The translations under genes were made by a program, and so were the position numbers. The notes under the pieces were generated by a model. That model worked only from the letters and a program-made list of their open reading frames with translations. It was not told where the DNA came from and made no database searches. This document shows positions 1 to 10,451 of a stretch of DNA of 64,000 bases, piece after piece. Source of the DNA: JACVRW01 sp963812915. Its GTDB lineage: Bacteria > Actinomycetota > Thermoleophilia > Solirubrobacterales > Thermoleophilaceae. The stretch spans positions 62,001 to 126,000 of the forward strand of contig CAWEXB010000003.1 in assembly GCA_963812915.1 (NCBI GenBank), written 5' to 3'. Positions within the stretch are counted from its first letter, which is position 1. The number at the start of each line of letters is the position of its first letter.

Positions 1-1
1 C

Positions 2-841
2 GAGCGACCAAACGAGAGCCAGATGCGGTTCTCCGACGGCGACGCCGAGGCCTGGGCCGGGCGCGTGGCGGCCCTCGCCGACCGCGACGCGGCGCGCATC
101 GGCGCCGCGATCCATAGCGTCCGCGCCGTCGACCCGGGCGCGGCCGCGGTCGTGGCGGGCTGGGCCGCCGGCCGTGACCGGCCGCTGCACGCGCACGTCT
201 CCGAGCAGCCGGCCGAGAACCGCGCATGCCTCGAGGCCTACGGGCGGACGCCCACGGCCGTACTCGAAGACGCCGGCGCACTCGCGGCGCGCTTCACCGC
301 GGTGCACGCCACGCACCTCCACGACTCCGACGTGGCCCTGCTCGGCGGCCGCGAGGCCTGGTGCTGCGTGTGCCCGACCACCGAGCGCGACCTGGGCGAC
401 GGGATAGGCCGCATGCGCCCACTTGTGGACGCGGGCGCGTCGCTTTCGCTGGGCAGCGATTCCCACGCCGTGATCGACATGTTCGAGGAGGCGCGCGCGG
501 TCGAGCTGGACGAGCGCCTGGCGAGCGGCGAGCGAGGGCTTCACTCGGCCGCCGCCCTGTTGCGCGCGGCCACGGAGGACGGGCACGCCTCGCTCGGCTG
601 GCCGGACGCCGGCCGGATCGCTCCGGGAGCGCGAGCCGACCTCGTCACGGTCGGCCTCGACGGCGTGCGGATGGCCGGAACCGTCGCAGACGGCGCGCTC
701 GAGGCGCTCGTGTTCGCGGCGAGCGCCGCCGACGTGCGACACGTGATCGTCGACGGCCGCGGGGTCGTGCGCGACGGGGAGCACGTGACGATCGACGTGC
801 CGCGCGAGCTGCACGAATCGGTACGGAGGGCCGCCCCGTGA
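2..841 (+). CDS. hutF: Formimidoylglutamate deiminase, 5' truncated by window edge
   Basis: Amidohydrolase-superfamily enzyme that deiminates N-formimino-L-glutamate in the five-step histidine degradation route. The reading frame is open to the first base, so the N-terminal part of this normally ~450-residue protein lies outside the window; an ATG at 23 is internal. Visible are the barrel metal/substrate motifs HAHVSEQ (about 190-210), HATHL (about 307-318) and LGSDSH (about 451-468). Its stop overlaps the GTG start of hutI by 4 bp, so the two are one operon. Identification rests on these motifs plus the hutI neighbour. Confidence 0.88.
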   Translation, partial: ERPNESQMRFSDGDAEAWAGRVAALADRDAARIGAAIHSVRAVDPGAAAVVAGWAAGRDRPLHAHVSEQPAENRACLEAYGRTPTAVLEDAGALAARFTAVHATHLHDSDVALLGGREAWCCVCPTTERDLGDGIGRMRPLVDAGASLSLGSDSHAVIDMFEEARAVELDERLASGERGLHSAAALLRAATEDGHASLGWPDAGRIAPGARADLVTVGLDGVRMAGTVADGALEALVFAASAADVRHVIVDGRGVVRDGEHVTIDVPRELHESVRRAAP

Positions 842-2010
842 GCGTCCTCGTCGTCGACAGGATCGGGCTGCTCGTGACGGGCGAACCGTCCCTCGGCGAG
901 GGGCCGCTCGGGCTCGTGCGGGACGCCGCGCTCGTCGTCGACGGCGGGCGCCTCGCCGGCATCGAACGCGCGGGGGCGGCGGGCGACGAGCGGCTCGATG
1001 TCGACGGTCGCTGCGTCATCCCCGGCTTTGTCGACAGCCACACGCATCTGGTCTTCGCCGGCGACCGCGCCGACGAGTTCGCGGCGAGGATGGCCGGGCG
1101 CCCGTACGCGGCGTCGGGCATCCGGGTCACGACGGCCGCCACCCGGGCGGCGAGCGAGGGCGAGCTGCGCGCGCTCGCGGGCGCACGGCGCGCCGAAGCG
1201 CTGCGGGCCGGGATCACGCACCTCGAGATCAAGTCCGGCTACGGGCTCGAGCCGGACGCAGAGCGCCGCTCGTGCAGAGTCGCCGCCGAGCTGACCGATG
1301 ACGTCACGTTCCTCGGGGCGCACGTGGTTCCCCCGGAGTACGAGGGCCGCGCGGACGAGTATGTCGAGCTGGTCTGCGGCGAGATGCTCGAGGCGTGCCG
1401 CCCGTACGCACGATGGATCGACGTCTTCTGCGAGGACGGCGCCTTCGACTCCGACCAGTCACGGACGGTGCTCGAGGCGGGGCGCGCCGCCGGCCTCGGG
1501 CTCCGCGTGCACGGCAACCAGCTTGGATTCGGGCCGGGCGCGCGCCTGGCGGCCGAGCTGGACGCGGCGTCGGTGGACCACTGCACCTACCTCTCGGACG
1601 ACGACATCGAGGCGCTGGCGGCGAGCGACACCGTCGCCACCTTCCTGCCCGCCACCGACTTCTCGACGCGCCAGCCCTACCCCGACGCCCGGCGGGCGAT
1701 CGACGCCGGCGTCGAGGTCGCCATCGCGACCAACTGCAATCCCGGATCGAGCTACACGACCTCGATGGCGTTCTGCATCGCGCTGGCGGTGCGCGACCTT
1801 CGTATGACCCCCGAGGAGGCCCTCCTGGCGGCGACCCGCGGCGGCGCGCGCGCACTGCGGCGAGACGACGTCGGCCGAATCTGCCCGGGCGCGCGCGCCG
1901 ACGCGGTGGTCCTGGACAGCCCCTCGTACACACACCTCGTGTACCGGCCCGGCGTCCCGCTGGTCGCGGCCACGCTGACCGCGGGTCGCGTCGAGAGGAC
2001 GGGCCTCACC

Positions 2011-2037
<27 letters not shown>
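838..2037 (+). CDS. hutI: Imidazolonepropionase
   Basis: Hydrolyses 4-imidazolone-5-propanoate to N-formimino-L-glutamate, the step before HutF. 399 residues, the normal family length. The metal motif DSHTH is at about residues 66-70, the HGNQLG loop at about 225, VDHCTYLS at about 247 and NCNPGSS at about 300. The GTG at 838 is chosen because it overlaps the hutF stop (GTGA), and the residues after it match the family N-terminus; the frame is open further upstream but that part is antisense-like hutF sequence. Its 3' end overlaps the convergent ABC ATPase gene by 27 bp. Confidence 0.95.
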
Positions 2038-3126
<1,089 letters not shown>

Positions 3127-3136
3127 ACGAGCTCCC

Positions 3137-3994
3137 TCACTTGATCGCACCCATCGCCAGGCCGCGGATCATCCGCTTCTGCGCGATCCATCCGGCCAAC
3201 ACCACGGGAATGCAGGCGAGCACCGAGGCGGCCGAGAGCTTCGCGAGGAACTCACCCCGGGTGCTGACGTTCGTCGTGACCCAGACCGGGACCGTCGACC
3301 CCTCCACCGGGTTCAGCTGGACGGCATAGAAGAACTCGTTCCAAGCGAAGATGACGCAGAGGAGAGCTGTCGCCGCGATGCCGGGCGCGGCCAGCGGCAG
3401 GATCACCGACGTGAGCTGTCCCCTGAGCCGAGCTCCGTCGATCTCGGCGGCCTCGATCAGCTCGCGGGGGATCTCGACGAAGAACGAACGCAGCATCCAG
3501 ACGGCCAGGGGCAGGTTGATCGCCGTGTAGAGGACGATCAGCACCAACCGCGTGTTCAGCAGATCGAGCTCCCGCGCGAGTATCCATATCGGCAGGATGG
3601 AGGCCACGACCGGCAGGAACTTGGTCGAGATGAAGAAGAAGAGGACGTCGCGCCACTTGTGGACCGGCTTGATGGCCAGGGCATAGGCCGCCGGGATTGC
3701 GAGGGCAAGCACGATGAGCGTCGAGAGGAGCACGATCACCACGGAGTTCGTGAGCGCCTCGCCGAACGACAGCAGGCCGCCGGTGCTCTCGGTTACCTCG
3801 CGGTAGCGGTCGAGGGTCGGGTCGAAGTTGAGGTTGGGGCTCGTGTTTGCATCTTGCTCGGTCTTGAACGACCCCAACACCATCCAGAGGACGGGGAAGA
3901 AGAAGACCAGGGCCGTGACCCAGGCCAGGGCCCCGAGCGCCACGTTGACCCAGCGGCGCTCGCCGACGGCGGGCGTGGCGTCGTCGGAGCTCAC
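3137..3994 (-). CDS. ABC transporter permease, MalG-type
   Basis: Second membrane subunit of the carbohydrate importer. 285 residues with about six hydrophobic segments (about 20-40, 82-105, 115-135, 145-170, 195-220, 250-270). The cytoplasmic EAA loop is visible as EAAEIDGARLRGQ followed by LPLAAPG, the site that docks the ATPase. Its start overlaps the stop of the upstream permease by 4 bp (ATGA). Gene order and the neighbouring mannitol dehydrogenase suggest sorbitol/mannitol-type substrates, which is inference. Confidence 0.92.
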   Translation of the reverse strand: MSSDDATPAVGERRWVNVALGALAWVTALVFFFPVLWMVLGSFKTEQDANTSPNLNFDPTLDRYREVTESTGGLLSFGEALTNSVVIVLLSTLIVLALAIPAAYALAIKPVHKWRDVLFFFISTKFLPVVASILPIWILARELDLLNTRLVLIVLYTAINLPLAVWMLRSFFVEIPRELIEAAEIDGARLRGQLTSVILPLAAPGIAATALLCVIFAWNEFFYAVQLNPVEGSTVPVWVTTNVSTRGEFLAKLSAASVLACIPVVLAGWIAQKRMIRGLAMGAIK

Positions 3995-4929
3995 GCCGCG
4001 GCCTCACCTTTCAGGAGCCTGGACAGGACTCTGAGCGCGAAGGTCGCGATGATGATCGACGCGATGACGACGACGATGCTGTAGGCGGACGCCAACCCGA
4101 ACTGCCATCCGCCGCCGATCGAGCGCTGGAAGACGTAGTACGGGACGTTGGTGGAGCCCGGCCCGCCGCCGGTGATCACCGCGATCTGGTCGTAGACCTG
4201 GATGAGGTAGATCGCGCCGAGCAGGACGCCGAGCTCCATGTACGGGCGGAGGTGGCTGAGAGTCAGCTGACGGAAGATCGCGAACGGCGCGGCGCCGTCG
4301 ACCTTCGCGGCCTCGAGCACGTCCGACGGCTGGCTCTGCAGGCCGGCCAACATGATGAGCATCATGAACGGCGTCCACTGCCAGACCAGGGTGATGATGA
4401 TCGACAGGGTGGGGTGCTCCGAGACGAACTCCACCGGCGTGCCGCCGAGCTTCTCGATCACCCAGTTGATGACGCCGTAGAGGCCGTGGAACATCTGGTT
4501 CTTCCAGATCAGGCCGATCACGACGGGCACGAGCAGGAAAGGGGTGATCAGCATCGTGCGCACGATCCCGCGGCCGAAGAACTTGCGGTCGAGCAGCAGC
4601 GCGAACGCGGTTCCCAGCACCAGCGCGGCGAGCACCGGGAACACCGTGAGCTGGATGCTCGTCACGATCGCCTCGCCGAAGAAGTCGTCGCGAAACAGCT
4701 CGCGGTAGTTGTCGAGCCCGACGAACTCGCGCGGGCCGGGCGGCACGACCGTCCAGTCCGTGAGGCTGTAATAGACGCTCAACGCGAACGGGACCTGCGT
4801 CAGCAGGATCAAGAAGAGGAGGGCCGGCAGCAGCGGCAGCCGCCGGCGCCATGCGTCGCTGAGGAGGGAGTCGCGACCCACCCGCGGCGGGATCACACGG
4901 CCGATCCGCGGCCGAAGGGTGGCGCTCAT
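3991..4929 (-). CDS. ABC transporter permease, MalF-type
   Basis: First membrane subunit of the importer. 312 residues; a basic N-terminus of about 30 residues is followed by six hydrophobic segments, and the EAA-type loop reads EAAKVDGAAPFAIFRQ. Pairs with the MalG-type subunit, with a 4-bp overlap of the two genes. The region 4930-4962 separates it from the binding-protein gene and shows no clear terminator, so one transcript is expected from the promoter at about 6370-6398. Confidence 0.92.
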   Translation of the reverse strand: MSATLRPRIGRVIPPRVGRDSLLSDAWRRRLPLLPALLFLILLTQVPFALSVYYSLTDWTVVPPGPREFVGLDNYRELFRDDFFGEAIVTSIQLTVFPVLAALVLGTAFALLLDRKFFGRGIVRTMLITPFLLVPVVIGLIWKNQMFHGLYGVINWVIEKLGGTPVEFVSEHPTLSIIITLVWQWTPFMMLIMLAGLQSQPSDVLEAAKVDGAAPFAIFRQLTLSHLRPYMELGVLLGAIYLIQVYDQIAVITGGGPGSTNVPYYVFQRSIGGGWQFGLASAYSIVVVIASIIIATFALRVLSRLLKGEAAA

Positions 4930-4962
4930 GGCGCCGGCAGTGCCTTGCTGCCCCCGGTCAGG

Positions 4963-6317
4963 TCATTCCCCCACCTGGGATGCCACGTTCTGGCAGTTCG
5001 AAAGCGCCGAATCGATCGACGCCCGCCCGGCGATCACCGCGGAGAACTGCTCGGTGCACTGGTTGCCGACGTCCTGGAACTCCGGAACGCCGACATACTG
5101 GACACCCGGCACACCCGGCCGCGGCGTCGTACCGGGGTCGTCGATCGGCGCGGCCGCGATCGAGTCGAGCGTGGGCTTGGCGAACGCGGCGGCCGCCTTC
5201 TCATACTGCGGAATCTGGTACGTCGACTCGCGGGTGCCGGGCGGGATCGCGGCCCATCCACCCGGGATCCTCGACCCCGCCTGCTTGAGGTACTGCGGAC
5301 CGGTCGCGAACGAGATGTACTCCCAGGCGTCGTCCGCCTTGCTCGAGGTCACGGGGATCGCCAGCGCCCACGACCAGAGCCAGCCCGAGGCGTCCGTCTC
5401 CTTGACCGGCGCCGGCGCGAAGCCGTTCTTCCCCTTCACGTCGCTGTCGTCCGCCTCGAGCAGGCCGGCCGCGACGGTGGCGTCGTACCACATGGCCACC
5501 TTGCCGTCCAAGTACTGCGTCAGGCACTCGTTGAAGCTCGAGCTGGCCGCGTCCTCCTCGCCGGCGCCCCTGACCAGATCGACGTAGAACTGGAGCGCCT
5601 CCTTGAACTCGGGCTGGTCGACCATCGCCTCGCCGACCGAGCCATCCTCGTTCGCGGACCACCAGGTCCCCCCGAAGGTGTTCAGCACGGTGGTGAACGA
5701 GGCGCCCAGGTCGCCCCAGCCGGGCTTCCCGCGCAAGCAGATGCCGGCCATGTCCGGGCTGTCGATTCTGCGCGCGACGTCGGCGACCTGGTCCCAGGTC
5801 GGCTGCGCAGGCATCGTGATGCCCGCTGTCCGTCGAGCACGTCCTTGCGGTACATCAGGAACGACGACTCGGCGTAGAACGGCGCCGCGTAGAGCTTCCC
5901 CTCGAACGACAGGGCGTTGCGCACGCTCGGGATTATGTCCTCGAGCTGGTACGCGTTGTCCTCGGAGGCGAAGCGCGTGAGATCCGTGATGAAGCCGTCC
6001 CTGCCGAACTGCGGCGCCTCGAACGGTCCGATCATGACCACGTCGAACTGGCGGCCTCCGGCTGCAACGTCGCGCGTGGTCACCTGGCGCAGCGTTCCCT
6101 CGTCCAGGATCGTGTAGTTCACCTTGATGCCGGACCTCTTGGTGAAGAGTTCGGGCGTGAGGTCCGCGATGTCCTTCATCTGCGGGTTGTCGACGATGGC
6201 CACGTTGAGCGAGCCGCCGCCCGACCCACCCCCGTCGTCATCGTCGTCGCCGCAGCCCGCGAGCACGAGCCCCACGAGCAGCGCCGCAATCAACCCAAGG
6301 CGCACGATCCCTTTCAT
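4963..6317 (-). pseudogene. Sugar/polyol ABC transporter substrate-binding lipoprotein, one frameshift
   Basis: Extracellular solute-binding protein, family 1. The ATG at 6317 has AGGAGG repeats just upstream. A lipoprotein signal ends at LAGC (Cys22) and is followed by an Asp/Gly-rich linker. The protein reads normally to ...MYRKDVLDG (about 5840) and then resumes one frame away at GITMPAQPTWDQV (about 5825), continuing to 4963. A single extra base, or two missing bases, near 5826-5838 explains this. Both halves look fully conserved, so a sequencing error or very recent mutation is more likely than decay. If the break is real, the importer lacks its receptor. Confidence 0.85.
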
Positions 6318-6368
6318 GGTCTCCTCCTCCTGCACGGTCGCGGGCGACCTAGATCCTCCGATTTACGA

Positions 6369-6398
6369 CTTATAGCGTTGGATTGTGTTGGATGTCAA
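6369..6398 (-). promoter_or_regulatory. Promoter of the polyol ABC operon
   Basis: Read on the minus strand: -35 TTGACA (6398-6393), an 18-base spacer, then -10 TATAAG (6374-6369). This is close to the housekeeping consensus and sits in an AT-rich island of an otherwise GC-rich window. It would start transcription near 6362, giving a ~45-base leader with an AGGAGG ribosome site before the ATG at 6317. Confidence 0.65.
6378..6393. promoter_or_regulatory. Direct-repeat operator candidate (DeoR-type)
   Basis: TTGGAT occurs at 6378-6383 and again at 6388-6393, exactly 10 bp apart, so on the same face of the helix. Both copies lie in the spacer between -35 and -10 of the ABC promoter, where a bound repressor would block RNA polymerase. 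The DeoR-family regulator encoded at 7931 is the obvious candidate; DeoR proteins often bind short direct repeats. The link is inference. Confidence 0.45.
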
Positions 6399-6452
6399 GC
6401 CAGAACCCGCCTAATTCGAATACAAACTGACCTCTAGCACTTGGAGTCACCT

Positions 6453-7934
6453 TTGTTTATATTTGCCCGCGACGTGGGCAGGTCATCGCCTATCCCCCTC
6501 GCCGAGGCCCGTCTCGGGGAGATCGCGCGCAGCGGGATACCAGTCCCCGCGTACGACCGCGAGCGGCTCCGGCCTGGCATCGTGCACGTGGGAGTCGGGG
6601 GTTTTCACCGCGCGCACCTCGCCGTCTACGTGCATGAGCTCGCGGCGCGCGGTGACGGCTGGGGAATCGTCGGTCTCGGCATGCTCGACGCGGACGCCGA
6701 CATGGCCGCGGCCCTGGGCGCGCAGGACTACCTGTACAGCCTGATCGAGAAGAGCGGCGGCGAGCCGTCCGTACAGGTCATCGGGTCGATCGTCGACTTC
6801 GTCCACGCGCCCCCTGGCCACGACGCTGCCGCCTGGGACCTCATCGCGGCAGCCACCACGTCGATCCTGTCGCTGACGGTCACGGAGTCCGGCTACGCCG
6901 AGCTGCCGGAGGCGGAACGCGCCGCCGGTGAGCGCACGACCTTCGACCGGATCGCGGCCGGCCTCGCGGTCCGGCGTGACCGCGCCGCCGGCCCGATCAC
7001 GATCCTGAGCTGCGACAACCTTCCCGGAAACGGAGACGCGGCCAGGCGCGTGACCCTGTCCGCGGCGGCGCGGCTCGACGCGACCCTGCCCGCATGGGTG
7101 GAGGAACGCTGCACGTTTCCGAACTCGATGGTCGATCGAATCACTCCGGCCACCTCGCGCGACGACCGCGACTGGCTGCGCGAAAGCGCAGGCATCGTCG
7201 ACCATTGGCCCGTCGTCTCCGAGCCGTTCAGGCAATGGGTCATGGAGGACGACTTCGCCGCCGATCGGCCGCCGTGGGAGGATGCCGGCGCGCTGTTCAC
7301 CGATCACCTCGACGATTGGGAGCAGTACAAGCTGCGCATGCTCAACGCGGGTCACTCCTGCATCGCGTACCTCTCGGCCCTCGCCGGCTTGACGTACGTA
7401 CACGAGGCGATGGCCGTGCCGGCCGTCCGGAGGTTCCTGGAGAGCCTCCTCCACCGCGAGGCGATCCCGACCGTGGACGAGATCCCCGGGTATCCGCGGG
7501 AGGAGTACGCGGCCTCGGTAGTCGAACGGTTCGCGAACGTCGGCGTGCGCGACCAGATCGCGCGGGTGTGCATAGACGGCAGCGCGAAGTTCCCCACGTT
7601 CCTGATCCCGACGATCGAGCGGCAGATCGAGAGCGGCGGTCCGATCGAGCATGCGGCCACCTCGCTGGCCGGTTGGGCGCGCTACCTTGGCGTCGTGGAT
7701 CCGACCCAGCAGGCGTTCGACGCCGACGGCGACGTGGCCCGTCGGTACGCCGCCAGGGCCACCGCCGATGCCGTGGCGTTCCTGGGATACGAGGCCGTCT
7801 TCACTGCGAACGTACGCTCATCGCCGCGCTTCCGGTCGGCCTTTGCCGCCGGCTACGAGCAGGTCGCCACGATGGGTCCGCTCTCCGCCATGCGCGCCGC
7901 GTCGGAGATGCAGGGTGCCGGGGGTCCGCCGTGA
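6453..7934 (+). CDS. Mannitol dehydrogenase family oxidoreductase
   Basis: NAD(P)-dependent polyol (mannitol/arabinitol/hexuronate) oxidoreductase that would oxidise the substrate brought in by the divergent ABC importer. About 493 residues, the usual length. The N-terminal dinucleotide fold begins at VHVGVGGFHRAH; the family signature K-x4-N-x2-H is present as KLRMLNAGH (residues about 293-301) with the catalytic lysine. I prefer TTG 6453, six bases after GGAG (6443-6446); TTG 6441 and GTG 6474 are in-frame alternatives. Ends in a 4-bp overlap with the DeoR gene. The exact polyol cannot be told from sequence. Confidence 0.9.
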   Translation: MFIFARDVGRSSPIPLAEARLGEIARSGIPVPAYDRERLRPGIVHVGVGGFHRAHLAVYVHELAARGDGWGIVGLGMLDADADMAAALGAQDYLYSLIEKSGGEPSVQVIGSIVDFVHAPPGHDAAAWDLIAAATTSILSLTVTESGYAELPEAERAAGERTTFDRIAAGLAVRRDRAAGPITILSCDNLPGNGDAARRVTLSAAARLDATLPAWVEERCTFPNSMVDRITPATSRDDRDWLRESAGIVDHWPVVSEPFRQWVMEDDFAADRPPWEDAGALFTDHLDDWEQYKLRMLNAGHSCIAYLSALAGLTYVHEAMAVPAVRRFLESLLHREAIPTVDEIPGYPREEYAASVVERFANVGVRDQIARVCIDGSAKFPTFLIPTIERQIESGGPIEHAATSLAGWARYLGVVDPTQQAFDADGDVARRYAARATADAVAFLGYEAVFTANVRSSPRFRSAFAAGYEQVATMGPLSAMRAASEMQGAGGPP

Positions 7935-8725
7935 CTGCCGCAGACCAAAGCGCCGCGGTCCCGCGGCTGCAGCACGATCGCCAGCACGCGATCCACATGC
8001 TCGTGTTGAGCCAGGGATCGGTCGACGTCGCGGACCTGGCCCGCCGCTACGAGGTGACCACGGAGACGATTCGCCGCGACCTGTCCGACATGCAGGACCG
8101 GCATCTCGTGCGCCGCGTGCACGGCGGCGCCGTTCCGTTCGAGCGGATCAACCACGAGCCCATGCTCGCCGCGCGCGAGGTGGTGAACGCCGAAGAGAAG
8201 CTGCGGATCGCCATGAAGGCAGTGGACGAGGTTCCGGAACGCGGCTCGGTGATCATCGACTCGGGATCGACGACGCAGCGGCTCGCCGACGTGCTCCCGG
8301 TCGAACGCGAGGTACACGTCGTGACAAACTCGCTGACGACGGCGCTCACGCTGAGTCGGCGCGGCCTGCGGCGGCTTACCGTCCTCGGCGGCGCCGTGCG
8401 CACGAACACTCTCGCGATGGTCGACGACACGACGCGCACGGAGCTGCAGCACATGGCGATCGACGTCGTGTTCATGAGCTGCGACGGGATGTCGTTCCAG
8501 CACGGCCTCACCACGCCGTACCGGGAGGAGCGCACGATCAAGCGCGCGATGATCGAGTGCGCCCGTCGCGTGGTCGCCATGGTCGACCATTCCAAGTTCG
8601 GCAACGTGCAGATGTTCAGCTTCGCCGCATTCGACGAGATCGACGTGCTGGTGACGGACACGCGGGCGGACCCCGAGGAGGCCGCCGCGCTGTCGGACCA
8701 CGGCATCGCGGTCCACCGTGTCTGA
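7931..8725 (+). CDS. DeoR/GlpR-family transcriptional regulator
   Basis: 264 residues. The N-terminal winged helix-turn-helix reads VDVADLARRYEV then TTETIRRDL (about residues 31-52) with the family hallmark RRVHGGAV shortly after; the C-terminal DeoRC sugar-phosphate sensor domain contains IDSGSTT and VTNSL. Start GTG 7931 overlaps the dehydrogenase stop. Likely local repressor of the polyol genes, responding to a phosphorylated sugar intermediate; candidate operator at 6378-6393. Confidence 0.92.
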   Translation: MTAADQSAAVPRLQHDRQHAIHMLVLSQGSVDVADLARRYEVTTETIRRDLSDMQDRHLVRRVHGGAVPFERINHEPMLAAREVVNAEEKLRIAMKAVDEVPERGSVIIDSGSTTQRLADVLPVEREVHVVTNSLTTALTLSRRGLRRLTVLGGAVRTNTLAMVDDTTRTELQHMAIDVVFMSCDGMSFQHGLTTPYREERTIKRAMIECARRVVAMVDHSKFGNVQMFSFAAFDEIDVLVTDTRADPEEAAALSDHGIAVHRV

Positions 8726-9512
8726 CCCCAGCGAGCCGCCGGCGCCCGCCGAGCTGGAACGCGTCGCGTCGGGGGCAGCCCGGGCCGCGGCCGACATCGT
8801 GAGGGCGGCGTACGGACGACCGCGGCCGGTCGGGCGGAAGTCGTCGCCGACCGACGTCGTGACCCAAACCGACCTGCGCGCCGAGGAGCGCGTGAGGCGG
8901 GTGTTGCTCGGGGCGACGCCGGCGGCCGGGATCCTCGGCGAGGAGGGCGGCACGACGGCGCCGGGCGCGCGCCTTCAGTGGGTGATCGATCCGCTCGACG
9001 GGACGATCAACTTCGTCTATGGCGTGCCCCTCTTCGCGGTGAGCATCGCGGCCGCGATCGACGGCGAGGTCGTGGCCGGCGCAGTGGTCGACGTTCTGCG
9101 CGACGAGCTCTTCTCGGCCCATCGCGGCGGCGGAGCCCGGGGTGACGGCCGGCCGATCTCGGTTTCGCCGTGCTCATCGCTTGCGCAGGCGCTGGTGACG
9201 ACCGGCTTCTCGTATCGCGCGGAGCTGCGCGACACCCAGGGCGAGGTCGCCCACCGGCTTCTCTCCCGCGCGCGCGACCTGCGCTGCTTCGGATCGACGG
9301 CGCTCGAGCTGTGCTGGGTCGCGTGCGCGCGCGTCGACGGCTATTTCCAGCGCGATACGGAGATCTGGGATCGCGCGGCCGGTGCGCTCATCGCCGAGGA
9401 GGCCGGGGCTCGCGCCGAGATGCCGTGCCCCGAGAACGACGACCTGGTTTTAGTGGCCTGCCCCGCCGTCTTCGAGGACCTGCGTGCGGTGGTTCACCCC
9501 GTGGCGGCCTGA
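8718..9512 (+). CDS. Inositol monophosphatase family protein
   Basis: Mg2+-dependent phosphatase of the IMPase/FBPase superfamily, 264 residues. Shows GEEGG, the metal motif WVIDPLDGTINF (about 88-99) and the C-terminal WDRAAGALIAEEAGA motif. Overlaps the DeoR gene by 8 bp, so co-transcribed with the polyol genes and perhaps dephosphorylating a sugar or polyol phosphate there; inositol phosphate, histidinol phosphate or PAP are other possible substrates. Its 3' end overlaps the convergent phosphotransferase gene by 19 bp. Confidence 0.88.
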   Translation: MSDPSEPPAPAELERVASGAARAAADIVRAAYGRPRPVGRKSSPTDVVTQTDLRAEERVRRVLLGATPAAGILGEEGGTTAPGARLQWVIDPLDGTINFVYGVPLFAVSIAAAIDGEVVAGAVVDVLRDELFSAHRGGGARGDGRPISVSPCSSLAQALVTTGFSYRAELRDTQGEVAHRLLSRARDLRCFGSTALELCWVACARVDGYFQRDTEIWDRAAGALIAEEAGARAEMPCPENDDLVLVACPAVFEDLRAVVHPVAA

Positions 9513-10330
9513 GCTTCCGGCGCGGACCCGTGCACCCACCGGGACCGCCGCCAGACCTGGAGCAGCGGCTCGCGCGACACCCCTTCGGCCAGTCGGGCCG
9601 CCGCGCTGATCGCCTGCCAGCGTGAGAGCAAGCCGGGAGAGATGTCGACCGACTCCCGCAGGCGGGACAGGTACGCCCCGGTGAGCACCGCGAGCGTGCG
9701 GGCATCGGATCCGGGCAGATGCCTGGGAGTCGTCGCCCCCTCACCGAGCTGCGTGAGCAACGATCGCGCCACGTCCGCCACCCGGTCACCGCGCGAGGCG
9801 TCGAACCAGTCGACGATCACCGGCCCGTCCTTGCTCACGATGACGTTGCTGGGATGCATGTCGCCGTGACAGAGGCGCGGCGTGCCCGCCCGCGCGGGCA
9901 GGAGGTCGAGCGCTCCTGCGAGCGAGGCGTCCACGTTCGCCGCCGACCAACGGATCTTGCTGATCAGCCGATCGCGCTGGCGCGGAAGCGTCACCGGCGG
10001 GACGAGCTCGAACAGCGCCAGCTGGACCTCCGCCAGGCTGCGGCCTACCTCGGCGCTGCGCTGCGGGCGTTCGACGACCTCCTGCCACAGCGAGGGCCCC
10101 TCCACCCGTTCCCAGACGCTCGCCGGGCGGCCGAATATCTGCTCCATCCCGAGGAGCGCCGGCGCCGGCGCGCCGACGGCGCGAACCGCCTCGACGTACT
10201 CCGCCTCGGCCCGGATCCAGCTCGAGGGCGTCGTCGGCTTCGGCACCTTGACGACCGCGCCGCGGCCGTAGGCATGCACCAAGGAGCGCGACCCGCGCGC
10301 GACCACATCACCTAGCGGTCTGGGCGACAT
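9494..10330 (-). CDS. APH-type aminoglycoside/small-molecule phosphotransferase
   Basis: 278 residues with the eukaryotic-like kinase fold of the APH family. The catalytic loop is CHGDMHPSN (about residue 165) and the metal motif IVDWFDASRGD follows. The N-lobe lysine lies in AVVKVPKP. Substrate unknown: families with this core include aminoglycoside, choline, homoserine and fructosamine kinases. It stands alone, convergent with the phosphatase gene and divergent from the small gene at 10452. Confidence 0.82.
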   Translation of the reverse strand: MSPRPLGDVVARGSRSLVHAYGRGAVVKVPKPTTPSSWIRAEAEYVEAVRAVGAPAPALLGMEQIFGRPASVWERVEGPSLWQEVVERPQRSAEVGRSLAEVQLALFELVPPVTLPRQRDRLISKIRWSAANVDASLAGALDLLPARAGTPRLCHGDMHPSNVIVSKDGPVIVDWFDASRGDRVADVARSLLTQLGEGATTPRHLPGSDARTLAVLTGAYLSRLRESVDISPGLLSRWQAISAAARLAEGVSREPLLQVWRRSRWVHGSAPEAQAATG

Positions 10331-10439
10331 CCAACACCAACCAGTTCACTGCCGCCGCGAACCTACCATCGACTCGGTCCGCGCACGCCAGCCCCGGCGA
10401 TGCGGCTGCCCGCCTCGAGCCGACGCCTCCGAGTACCAC

Positions 10440-10445
10440 TAGGAT
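10440..10445 (+). promoter_or_regulatory. Leaderless -10 box (TAGGAT) for the 10452 gene
   Basis: TAGGAT followed by exactly six bases and ATG 10452. This is the spacing expected when transcription begins at the start codon. It favours ATG 10452 over GTG 10449. Confidence 0.5.
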
Positions 10446-10451
10446 CCGGTG

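Noticed and set aside
226..837. Long open frame upstream of and continuous with hutI
   Set aside because: It is the hutF region read in another frame, Arg-rich and without family features; hutI starts at GTG 838.
5682..5820. Extension RASRCLRSRPG... of the binding-protein N-terminal half
   Set aside because: This is out-of-frame reading past the frameshift; the true sequence continues in the adjacent frame.
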